In this document: positions 1-12,010 of the stretch, one piece after another
How positions within the stretch are numbered: position 1 is the stretch's first letter
Layout: each line of letters begins with the position of its first letter
From: Anoplolepis gracilipes
Lineage: Eukaryota; Arthropoda; Insecta; Hymenoptera; Formicidae
Direction: 5' to 3'
Assembly (NCBI RefSeq): GCF_047496725.1
Contig: NC_132978.1
Location: 7,971,001 to 8,035,000, forward strand
DNA: 64,000 nucleotides
Notes under the pieces: generated by a model
Seen by the model: the letters and a program-made list of their open reading frames with translations, nothing else
Databases searched by the model: none
What the model was told of the DNA's origin: nothing
Made by a program: the position numbers and the translations under genes

Positions 1-3000
1 CCTTCCCGAAGGAGTGGAACAGGATAGTGCAACAATACGCCGGAGTTTCATAAACGAGATATAATATAAGCCGACTACGACGAGGCTGAATGTACAAAAG
101 TATAGTACCGGAATGCACAAAAGAATATATAATGGCTATCTGCAAAGTGCGAAACAACATCATACATTCGTTCATTCGACGATATTATTAAACATCGAAA
201 AAATATAGTTCAGCCGAAAGTGATATTTAAATTACTATGATGCATCAGATAAAAATCTGTTGATACTATGCATAAAAATATGCATAAAATATGTATTAAT
301 AATATATTATTTGTTACTGAAAATGTTGAACATATAAATAAACTATATGTACGTTGTTTGATATATTTTATTAATAAAGATTATTCTTCTATTACCAAAA
401 TAAAAATGTCCTCCTTTATCTGTTCGTTATAATTAATTTCTTGTGCATTAATAAGATTCGAAAACTAGAAGTGTTATATACTTCACATTAATATTTTTCA
501 ATAATGATGTTAACACACTGTTAACAAATATATATCATTTGATAAATTTTTTCGCGGAAAATGCCTCGTAAAAAATTTCGCAAAATAATATGAGAGAAAT
601 ATAAAGTATACTTTCATACAAATAAGTCAAAAAGTGAGATAGAAAAAATAATTCGTTTAAACAAACAAAAATGATAAGTTATTACTGTTATTTTATATTT
701 TTGATCAATTTTTAATTCCAATATCAATTAATTACATTATGTAACAGAATATTTTTGCAACTGTACATATAAATCATATATTAAACATGCTGTTTTAATT
801 TGATATAAAATGCTTATTTTTTGTATCGAAATTGTAATTTTATTTTATAGAAAGCTTTTAGAATTTTAATTTTAATATTAAAACATTTTTTTTTTTTCTC
901 TAATACACACACACACACATTTTCTTTATTAACAAGATTTTTTTTAATTTTGCATTTCTCTATAGCAACAATTCGAATGTTATCTTGTATTTTGAATTGT
1001 ATTAATCGCAACGATGATCGCGTGTTTACACGCGTTCGTTACATTGAAGCGTGATTCGCATTTGCAATGTATAATGCCGATTAGGGATATTGACTATAAA
1101 TCTGCACGTGATCTACGCGACATACCATAACATGCATTGTTATTAAGGTTTATAAGTATCCCAACGTTTCGCGAGGGCTATTGGATGTTCAACTAGCTTT
1201 ATCGAGTATTAATGACAATCAACAAGTTGCTAATTTATTTGGCACATAATTAACACTATATCTCTGCACCCCCTCTGCTATTCAACTGCCGTGATTGCAC
1301 CCTGATTCGGATTTCACTGCCCTTGCTGTGAATATTAATTCTACTGTGCCTCGATGTCAAAGCCTTCGTATGCATGCTAATTTAAGTTTGCCCTCTATAT
1401 CTATACGCTGACTGTGCAAGGACAGATTAGTAATTAAACTTTGTAAGCACCGATAAAAATGCACAAGTAGTGCAGCAATAATGTCATCGTCTTAATGAAA
1501 AGACGTGTCTTAATATTTATTTACTTCCCAAGAGAACTATTATATTTAAAGTAACTTTTCAGCTATTATTTGTACACCAAATTGAAATGAAATGTCTAAT
1601 TCACTGTTTATAATAATTTCTGAATCAAACAAGATTAATACAAGAGTATATATACTGATAATTAAAAAATTATAATAATATTTTTATAAAACTCAATAAT
1701 CTAAACAAATATTTCACGTGTGCATTGTAACAATAAATAATTTTTATTTTTAAAGTGTTTTTCTTTTTTTTTTAATTTATGTATAAATAATACCTTTATT
1801 TTTTTAACCGAAAAAATTATTTAAAAATGCAATTATATACAGATATATAATTTCTGTGCGTGTAATTAAAATCCATTATAAAAATTTAATCTAGAACATG
1901 TATAGGATAAAAGAAATTTTGTTATAAGTCAAAATTGATCCAATTATGCGTAAAACTATTACTTCTAAAACGTAAATCGAAATTAAAGATAATACTAAAT
2001 ATAAAATAAGTAACTAAAATAATATAGTCAGGAAATAATTTCAAATCAGATTTTAAATTAGAAAGCATCAAATTATATTTACTAACTCAAAATATATTTC
2101 GTCGCACAGTAGATACGGACAGACTATTATCAGACTCTCAAAAATATTGTTTTACAGAAATAGTTAATTGACTGCCGGTATTTTTAGCAACGTGACAATT
2201 TCTCAATGAGTCAACAAATGCTTACAATTAAAACATATTTTCTAGTTGCTGCAGAAATCCCGAAAGATATAAATATACAAAGAATTACGCGTTGTCCTAA
2301 TAATTGTAATAATAACAGACAAATCTATCGTGTCCCTTTGCAAGTTGCAAATCTTTCAATGATATTCACACACCTTCGTCTGACTATTTATCGACCACGT
2401 GTACCCAACCGTTCAAACTGGTTTTCGATTATGCTTCTCCGGGAAAAGCGGAGATCTCGACAATTCGGGAAATCCGATTTGCCACTCCGTCTAGCCTCGC
2501 AAAATTCAAAATTGAAGTCTATGTAGGAATAGGCGAAGAAAGACGCTGACAATTTCCACATAAATGCTTATGGTACAGTGTGTTTCTAAAGTGCTTAAAC
2601 AAGTTTTGCAGATTTAGCTCTTAAATATAGTAGTTTCATTTCCATTAATATAGTTTATTTTCTTTTAAATATCATAAAAGTATGCATAAACAAAATACAA
2701 ACCATTAGAAATATAAAGCTTATCTTTAATTAAATTTTACAGGTAGATACGATTAACAAAGTTACTGTATTCTCAATTTCGAGTAAACTTTTAATAGAAT
2801 TTCGATTTCAAAATGTTGCCAATAACATATTTAATATTTAAAATTAAAAAGGAAGACATCTCAATAAAATTTCCGCTAAGAGAAGATTGATTTCAACTTG
2901 ATCGAGAAACATACCTGCAAAGCTTGCCAAAGTATTTCAGTAACATCCTGTACAAAGTGTGTCGCGGGAAGATTCGTCTCACGTAATGCTTGCATTTTAC
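1..3000. other. AT-rich DNA without a recognised gene
   Basis: This stretch is AT-rich with short homopolymers and a small (AC)n at 905-919. The frame at 2206-2526 (106 codons) has no recognisable domain, splice context or low-complexity explanation and is not supported as a gene. Confidence 0.6.
905..919. repeat. (AC)n microsatellite
   Basis: Seven to eight AC units in AT-rich DNA. Confidence 0.85.
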
Positions 3001-4710
3001 ATCAGTGTGACGCGATGCAATTTAAACAGTTCGTCTCACGAGATGCAATATGAACCAGGCGTAGCGATTAAATCGACCGCGATCGAGCGCGCGTTTTCAT
3101 ATCATATTATACGGTCATAGTCACAGATCAAACTTCCACCTGACAGATATTTAATCGTTGGATAATTAAACTCTCGTCGGCTGTGATTTCGTATATGACA
3201 CGGAGTGTAGTCTTCTCGACAGCTAGTCCAAGTCGAAGTCGAAGCTACTGCTGCTACTGCCGCCTCCGTCTTTCGGCAAACATTTGTTCTTCTTGATTGA
3301 TACGCGATAATACACTTTCATTCGGGAGGGACAAATATTGAATTCTGTCGAAGAAACGAGGAGACGATGTTTGCACACTTCTTGTATATATCGCGCAAAT
3401 GATATTGCACATATGTGTGCCTTATGTACTTGCACTCTCGTCTACAATTTTATTGCCCCATCCGCGATCGGGCTTTATTTACACCCCGGCAAACTTAAAA
3501 TTTTCCAACTCCACCGAGAATCGAAGTTGGGATAAAAATCGCTCACTACTCGAACGCAACGAGCCGGTGCAAAACACATCCGGCCCGTACTTTAATTACT
3601 TTTAATTACGCTAAACGACCTACAACAATACTCGCGTTCGTAATTAAAACTAAGCCGAGCAGATGTGTAGGGTATTGAAAATCGTTAGATGCAGTTTCGA
3701 CGAAATACAAATCCGAATATTCTAACCCGATATTCTGGTTAAAAACAAAATAGACGATTGATGTGGTTAGAAAAGATTGTTGGTCATAATTTTTTTTTAT
3801 TATTACCGGCGATACTTTGTCTTATATTTTCCCTTATGCACAGCATACTAAGTATGATATGTAACTCGACAATGTGCAATGTTGTGCTGCAAGCGATTTT
3901 CCGAAACGACGATGGTACTACCGCGTCGGGAAAGCGGTATTATACAGCCATAAGATTATTCCAGTGTTGAGCAGATTTCCGTGGTCGTCCGATCGCGACC
4001 TTCGCTTTATAATTCGTTATACGAGCGTGATAAAACGACCATACCCTTTCCGCAACTCCCTTCCCGCCGCAACCGCTGTCGCCATCGCCGCCGCAAATCC
4101 ACAATGTCGTTAATACGACTAGTCTTCAACGTTGCCTGAAAGTTCTCCCTCGGCGCGCGGCTCATCCTAAGGGATCATCATTTCCACCCTTTATCGACCG
4201 TCGTACAAAAGGCAACTCGTTTTGCCCGATGGAAAACAGATAAAAAGGTCCCTCCTCGTTCTTTCTTTTCTTTATATATATATATATATAGATAGATATA
4301 TAGATATATAGATACATGCACTATCAGCGGTACGTATGAAGTGCTGAGAGAACTCATGAGTGGGAGGGAAAAAACTTTCTACCGAAAGTTTTCAACGAGA
4401 AAGAGACTTCGTTGAACGGTACGTAGGTCTGGGCGAGAGTGATTTCTTTGGTTCGCCGCTCGCCGACAAACTTCACATTTTTGCAGCAGCAGCAGCCGCT
4501 TTGCACGCGGCAGTTGAGATTTTCGCTCGCGCGGTGTTCAAGTGCGCGATTAATATTTTAATGCAACTCCTCACACCAAGCAGAAATTGCTATCCGCTTA
4601 AGGGAATTATCCGTGAAACGTTTACCTTATTTCGCTTATTTCGCTTCGCGCGTTTTTCTCCTTTGGGATTAAACATCTTGATGTGCTTAAATAAAGCTTT
4701 AAATTAAATT
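3000..4710. other. GC-richer patch without a supported gene
   Basis: CpG dinucleotides are common here, unlike the AT-rich flanks. Several short frames occur on both strands (60-115 codons), and none shows a known domain. It could be regulatory or an untranslated exon of an unseen gene. A (TA/GATA)n microsatellite is at 4273-4315. Confidence 0.4.
4273..4315. repeat. (TA)n/(GATA)n microsatellite
   Basis: Nine TA units followed by gata-type units. Confidence 0.8.
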
Positions 4711-5100
4711 TCTATTGAGGCAACGTCCAATTAAATAAATAGTCTACATTTAAAAAAAAAACAAAGATAAAGAAAATTTAATAAAAATATTTCATTCCCC
4801 ATTTATTTATTTAGATTTATATCTTCAGATTCAGTCTAATAAAAAAAATTTAATATTTATTATTAATTGTATTAATTATTAACATACACAACATTCAAAT
4901 TTTCGCTCTTTATATATAATAAATAAATAAACTTATATATAATAAATAAACAATAAAAGTCTTCTTACGTTTCCTATTAATAAATAAACGTTCTCATTGT
5001 CAGACTTCAATAAACATCTTTATTTGTCTGCCATATATAACTGACCTCAAGAAACCTCGCTGAAAAAGTGCTCCCAAAAAAAAAGATATAAAAGATTGAC
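4711..5100. other. AT-rich spacer
   Basis: Contains many taaataaa-like words and nothing that can be called. Confidence 0.5.
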
Positions 5101-5586
5101 TGGCAGTTTTCTCGCGGACACGTGGGAACAATGTTCAACCGAGAGAGGCATCGTTTGCGTCGCTTTAATTACGTTTGAGAGCAGCATGAGGACCAACTCG
5201 ACGCGACGCGAAAACGCGGAACGGGATTACGGGATGCGACGCTAACGGCGCTTAAACACACGAGAGGCATCTCCGTCGCGCTCGCTCGCTCGTGCATCCA
5301 AACGCCGCCGCTGGCAATTCTTGGCGTGGCACAATGCTTGAATGCGAGAGCGCGCGCGACTCGTGAATGACCCGGACGTTTCCCTCTCTCCGTCCCTCCC
5401 TCCCTCCCTCACTCTCTCTCTCTCTCCCACCCTCTCTATCATTCTCGCTTTCGTTCTCGCCTTCTACGTCGACGTACACACGCACGATGCATTTCTCTCT
5501 CGCATGCATCGCGCGCCAGCTTTCGTACAATTACATACATAAGCCATACCGACGAAGAAAACGCAAGAGGAAAACGAAGAGAAAAG

Positions 5587-5630
<44 letters not shown>

Positions 5631-5840
5631 ACGAGAGGAAAGAAGAGAGAGAAATTGCGCGGCTCCAAAAGGCTTAATGAAAGTTGCCTGTTGCTCGTAC
5701 AAATCGTCACGTCAACGAAGAAAATTTCTATTTCACCATACGTCGTCCCTATTCCTCGTCTTCTTTTTCGAGATACACTCTTTCATGTGGTGACTGCTGC
5801 TAATGGTGTACTATGGGTTTATCTACTCTTATTAGAATGA
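5101..5840. other. GC-rich patch with facing CT and GA tracts
   Basis: A CT-rich tract (about 5382-5440) and a GA tract (5592-5630) flank 150 bp of ordinary sequence. The overlapping frames on both strands (up to 157 codons) are translations of these tracts (Ser/Leu/Pro or Arg/Glu) and are not genes. Promoter-like composition, but no clear initiator or splice pair. Confidence 0.4.
5592..5630. repeat. (GA)n microsatellite
   Basis: Nearly pure GA run with one interruption. Confidence 0.85.
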
Positions 5841-8800
5841 AAAGTTCATCGTAAAAAGAGCGTATAATTAATGATAGTGTTTTATGCAAATAAACAGCAG
5901 GTATAAAAATTTAAACTTTACATTGTTAAAAGAGAAATAAAGCAGAATGCTAATACAAATAAAATCTTTATAAGAAAATAATTCGTTAATAATAGAGAGA
6001 AAAATAATGTTGTGTATATAATTAATATTTCCATATTCCATACACTTTTCCAAATAGATTTTACAGTTATATATGTCTCATCTATAAACGTGTTATGTCA
6101 AGTGTTTTCGTTTCGAATTGTAACAAAAGCTAAATTACAATGCAAGCGGATTTTTATTGACATCACATACTGCGTGTATGCACTAGATCAAGCACATTTT
6201 AATTAAGAGTACGTTGAAAAGGCTAACGTGACGAGTGTCACCTGCGTGTGAAATATGATTTTTAGTGACAACGTCGCGATAATGACATTTAAATGTCAAA
6301 ATTACCGTGCTCATTGACCATGTGTTAAAAAATCATGCCTGATTCACTAAATGAACGATTAATTATATAATGATTATATTTTTGATGATGATAGAATGCT
6401 CAATCTTTTAATATCCTATGTTTATGTTACGCAAATTTTATAATAAAACAATGTAATTTTAATAAATAAAAATAAATATGATATATAATTATCTCTGTAT
6501 TATTGTTTCTAACTTTATGCATATTATTAGTCTCTTCTGACATATACATGTAAAATCCACATAATTAATTATATGAATAACATGAAATATCTCTGAAAAC
6601 GGATTACAATACATAAAGATAAAAAATAAAGCGGAATGCGTTTGTTTAGACGTCATGCATTCGATCTACTTTAAAAGTAGCTGGGGATGCTTTGTGCAAA
6701 TGCTTTGCAAATTCTTTGTTCGACATCGCTTGATGTTAAGCAATGGTACCGCGGGACAACTTCGGTGGTACTTCCTACGTGACTATCGTTTAAGCCAGTT
6801 TCTCAGAGCAGGATATTCGTACTTCAAGTTCCCGACAGCACTAGCCCGGATTTAATGGACTTCCGGAAGTGGGTCATACTTCTAAATAATGCAGTAAACA
6901 GAAAGATGGCTTTGTAGGTACACCGAGCTGCATTGATAAAAAAAACATCTGTATAGCCGCATACCTAGCTCATATTTCACAATCGACCACACACAATGAC
7001 GCAAAAATGACGACTAGTGATCTTATATAAAAAAAATGGAAATCTTTATAATAATATCTCTTGTACATCAAAATCAGAAATCTCTGTATATGAAAAAGAG
7101 TATTTGTTTAAATTTTTGCGTTTAATTATATCGATAATTAATCAATTTATAAGAAACAGAGATCAAATTAAGAAATTATGCAATATAATTTCATTTAATT
7201 TTGAATTCATAAATTATACTGACATAATACTTATTTAAAAAACATTTCTTTCATCCAATCAATATAATTTACATATTACCACGTTCAACTATTCATATAT
7301 AGTTCAGAGAATTTGTATGTATACAATCACCCACCCACTCAACACACACATTCAATTTTCACACACACACACACACACACACATTCATCTCACAATCAGT
7401 CTCAAATTTAAACATATATAATTACGTATAATAAATGAAAAGATAAAAAATCCGATTTTTATCTAATATAATTTGTAATTAATAATCTCAAACCTTAGAT
7501 AAAAATAGTGAGATAATAAAGCAATAAAGACTAAAAGCCTCACAAATAAGAATAAAAAGAGCAGAAATAATTTATATAAAAATTTAACTTACTTAAAAAA
7601 AATTTCTAAAAATTTAATTTTGTTATTTTATTCAAAATTCAACAACTAGAATATTATACTACAAACTAATTAAATGTATAATTAATTTAATAATATATCC
7701 CATATGTATTATATTATCATAAACAGCTTAATAAGATATTCATAATTAATTGTACAATCGCACATATCATGTTTAAACCACGTCTACGCAATTAATGTGA
7801 ATGGCAAGGTAATTATTACGACAAACTTGTGTAATCTTCTGAAATTGAATTATCGGACTTGACGATTCAAAGTGACTGAATAATAATATAATATTTCCTG
7901 TATTATTATAGTATGATCGAAACAGCGATCGTATAAAGCAGCAATTCTTTCATAAATATTGAAAGAAAACAGGATTCTTTTTATAGTACAATATATTAAA
8001 CATAATCATATAAATAAAATTTGTACGTTATATAAAATTGATATTATTAATCATATAGAAACTTCATATAAAATTTATTATAATAAAATAAATTATTTTT
8101 TTAATAATAACAGTTTATATGTATTATGCTCTTTTTACTTTGTACAACTTTTATATAACGTTGTATCAATTGATTGATTTACGCAATTTTAATTTTATTT
8201 ACATGTCAAAATATTTGTTTATCTTAATGTAAACAATATTTGCACACGTGTAAATTATACGAATTAGATTACATGTTTCATTTTGTATTGAAAACAAAAC
8301 GATATGAATCGATGTTTGTCTCTGCATGACAAGAAAACGTCCAAAACAAGAGGATAACAAAAACGTAGAAGCGTTTCACGTACTTTGAAAGAAAAAGGAG
8401 ACAAAAAAAAGAGATAAAACCGAGACACAAGGCCACACATCCGCTCGTGCGACCGAATATTTCTCAATGTTGGTACATAGGGAGAGTAATATGGAAATCG
8501 TCTGGTTCACCACTTATTCGTCGAATACATGTGCACGTGCGTGTGCACGAGAAACGACACGGTCCCAATTTTGTTCCGCGCTCGATCGACCGTTGCTCGC
8601 AAAATCCATAGACATGTGAATATATACACAATGTAACATGAAGCATTTATTTAAACAAAATTTTTACAAACTTAAATCAGAAATAGTTATTATATAACTG
8701 CTTCGAAACGAAGAATTATCCTCCTCGAAAAGCTACTAACAGCCATATTAAAAACGAATCGTCACAATATTAAAGAGAAACGTTAGAGAATTTTTCATTT

Positions 8801-9100
8801 CTCTTCTGATATTTCATATTTTTCGTCTCTATTTTTCTTGCGGTTTTCTAATATCGTATATATCGAGAGTTTCAGTCGATGATAAAATTTCGGGCTGTCA
8901 TTTTTCTACTTATATGAGCGCTTCTGTGATTATTTTGATAATGAAAATTGATTCCTAAAATATGCGTATGTAAGTGATAATAATTTCTGTGTATGTATTT
9001 TATCGTATTTACAGAGAACTCGCATACGAACACGCAGGTTATGCGTCTAAATTTCGCAACAATATTCGGTATTTGATGGACTTGAAGGAAACACGGCGGG
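5841..9100. other. AT-rich DNA without a recognised gene
   Basis: Includes an (AC)n microsatellite at 7361-7382. No conserved frame, RNA gene or long inverted repeat was recognised. Confidence 0.5.
7361..7382. repeat. (AC)n microsatellite
   Basis: Eleven AC units. Confidence 0.85.
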
Positions 9101-9399
9101 GATCGCAGCTCTCGATAATACGGTAAACACAAAGGGAACGACGAAGCCCGGCGCAACCTCCGTCCTCCGTCCCGTTGTGCACGCGTCCGCGCCGCTTATG
9201 TGCACCTAACACATTCTTCAGCGGTGAGAGCGGCTATGCGCGATCTCACCCACCCCGCAGACACGTACCAGCAACACACAGGGGGAACCTCGGGGAAAGA
9301 GAGGTGACAGTGGCGTTAGCGGTGGCGCTCGAGGGTGGCGTAACACAAACACGAGTGCAAACTTCGAGCTTCTGTATGCGTGTTGGAAACCTCGTCGTC

Positions 9400-9405
9400 A
9401 GACCT

Positions 9406-9481
<76 letters not shown>

Positions 9482-9661
9482 ATGGTCGTGGACGAATAGA
9501 CGCTAACTGAGAGCGAGACGAAGAGAGGGAGAAAGAGAGACAGGAATGAGAGCAGGTTACCGAGAGGGTGAGAAAGGGAGAGATCGAGAGATCGAGAGAG
9601 AAAGAGAGAGGGATGATGAGCAAAGGCGAGACAGAGAAGGCGAAAGTGAGGGGAGAGGGGA

Positions 9662-9711
<50 letters not shown>

Positions 9712-9735
9712 AGAGAGAGAGAGAGAGAGATGCGG
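9400..9735. repeat. Long interrupted (GA)n block
   Basis: Two long GA runs, 9407-9479 and 9664-9730, are joined by degenerate purine-rich DNA. GAGA-type proteins could bind it; triplex or slippage behaviour is also expected. Confidence 0.85.
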
Positions 9736-10069
9736 TATATGTATATATGGCAGATACATAGCACGGCTTGCGGAGGGCACAAGTTAGTGTCTATATACGC
9801 GGGAGATCGATAGAGGACAGAATCCCGGGACATCCCCAGCGATCCTGTTCTCTTATTCTTGCAAGAAGCATCCTCGGGGTAGTCCACGGCGACGGGGTCG
9901 TACCGTCACCGACGCTCTCGTCGTCGTCGTCGCCGCATGTCCTCGCTTTGCATTAATGTCGTAGACCAAAAGGAGAGTAGGGTCGAAAGGAAACCGAAGA
10001 CTCGAGAGAGCAGTGGAGATGGAAAGAGATCGTGGGGTTGAAGAAAGATGTACGCGCGCGCCGCGACGT

Positions 10070-10157
10070 TCTCTCTCCCTCTTTCTCTTTCTCACTTTCT
10101 CTTTCAGTTTCTCTCTCTCTCTCTCTTTCTCTCTATTTCTCTCTCTCTCTTTCTCTA
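10070..10157. repeat. Interrupted (CT)n tract
   Basis: Pyrimidine-rich tract of the opposite polarity to the GA block 340 bp upstream. Confidence 0.8.
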
Positions 10158-10661
10158 TGTGCATCCATTACCACCTTTTGAGTTATGCGTCGCACCCCTG
10201 AGTGTTTCGCTATACTCCTTAACCATGCGCGCGAGATCACTCGTTACGTATACAATTCGACATCGTCAATTACCGCATATTACGCACACGAAACTTCATC
10301 TGCGGAAAGGATTGATATAAGCATGAATGCTTGGTGAATGTACAAATTACTTAGGAAATTCTCTGAGAATCTTGAGATTAATCCGCTAAACTTTAGTTGC
10401 ATCAACGAGAGGTGCGATATTAAACTAGCCCGATGTTTGCCAAGGATCAGAAGCGTGTACCCCTTGACATAGATATTCCCACAGATGATCGTAAATGTTT
10501 ATTTGATGCAGAATGTCATGTAATATCCAATTACTGAATCCCTTTAGATGTTGCGTGTACGAAAATTTAAAATACCAAAGTTTATAAATAATAAAATTTA
10601 CAAAAAAAATAAAGTTAATTTTTATAAATTCTCTATTAGTATATCATCAATTTCCAAATAG

Positions 10662-10665
<4 letters not shown>

Positions 10666-10713
<48 letters not shown>
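10666..10713. repeat. (TA)n microsatellite
   Basis: About 23 TA units. Confidence 0.9.
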
Positions 10714-10715
<2 letters not shown>

Positions 10716-10859
10716 TAAATAAGAGAAATACATGACAAATATCTATGCTTAAAAACCAAATTTTTTTCTCGTATATAAGAATATCTTTTTAATTTTTGTA
10801 CTCCCTTTCAATCATCTGAAAACAGAAGTCTGTCTCGGAAGCTGCGTTATATTATTAAT

Positions 10860-12010
10860 TACTTCGCCGTTTAGCCGTAAATAGCGCTTGATCAAATTGT
10901 CTTCCTCAGAGAGGCGAGTTATATCGCCCCGAATATGCCAAATGCACTCGACGCTGTAACGAAGTTGCTGCAACTTTATCAAAGTTCTGCTTAATTCTAA
11001 GCAGCGACGCGAGCAAGCAAAAAGCCGCGTGGGAAACTTGGCGCGTAAGTCGGCGGCGAGTTCGCTTCAAATCGTCGATTAAAATAGTCTCGAGGAAATG
11101 TAGCACGTTGTCGCACTTTCGCAGATGCCTCGCAGACGGACTTTAAGATAACGCATATTCGCATGGAAACATGCTTTGGAAATTTCACATTAAATTACTC
11201 GCGTCAATCGCGTCGCACCGCGTCGCACCGCGTCGCATCGCGTCGCATCGCGTCGCGTCGCATCATCGTACAATGGTATTCCCATCATCGTCGAACGTAA
11301 TTAACAAAGAGCAAAGACAAGCGTGTCCCGCACGCATCTAAGAGAACGGACAAAATACGCGTGCACTACTTGCCAAAGTTACATTACATTATCTCTCGCG
11401 TCCTTAAAAGAGCATTCGCGCTATTCCTTCTCTACTCTACATCCTCTTTCTCCTGCATTTCGTCTCACAGGTCCCACCTTCTTCGCGTCGACTGCTAACG
11501 AAGATGTAATTATCGGCAGGAGCGACACACGCCGGCACGTATCAGCCATGGCGCGTCACGCTTAGCAGCATTCGTCTCTCGTCTTCGGGGAGTTCTCAAG
11601 TGTAACGAGGTTACACAGGAGATCGAGCTGCAAGGCGATGCGCGGCGGATAGCAACGGGGTTGAGAACTCGAGATGAGGAGTGCGGTGAGGTGGCTCTTT
11701 GCTGCTCGGATCCTCGCGCGCGCCCCTCCTGTCGAAAGGATCATATTACCCGGGCGTGCGTCGCTCCGGAGGATGAGACCTCGCTGTCTATTCTCTCCTC
11801 CGCCCATCGAGGTGCAATTTCTCTGTCCTAGGTATTCACGGCTAATAATCGTCGCGGTATATCCATTGTATAAGCTCCTCATACATACGTACGGATGTAT
11901 GTACGTACATACACCGGAAGATTCGAAATTGCATATCACCACGATACGCGATTGTGCGTCCACAACCGTTTCTGGGCAAGAATTCTCCATGAAGCTAATA
12001 ATCCGCGAAT
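10860..12010. other. GC-richer patch without a supported gene
   Basis: Overlapping frames on both strands (up to 142 codons at 11562-11990 minus) show no known domain. It includes the CGTCGCA minisatellite at 11201-11268. Confidence 0.4.
11201..11268. repeat. 10-bp minisatellite, unit CGTCGCAYCG
   Basis: Four clean units start at 11211, 11221, 11231 and 11241, with degenerate units on either side. The array is strikingly CpG-dense. Confidence 0.85.

Larger units (their letters stand above)
9101..10320. other. GC-rich, GA/CT-rich island
   Basis: CpG-rich sequence at 9110-9400 and 9765-10060 encloses a purine-rich block, with a CT block following at 10070-10157. Frames of up to 213 codons here are repeat translations. 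The composition resembles a promoter region, but no splice-linked coding exon is visible. Confidence 0.4.

Noticed and set aside
2206..2526. 106-codon plus-strand frame
   Set aside because: No recognisable motif, no splice or start context of note, and one such frame is expected by chance in this much sequence.
9246..9887. 213-codon minus-strand frame
   Set aside because: It is a translation of the (GA)n block into Ser/Leu runs; the opposite strand is equally open as Arg/Glu.
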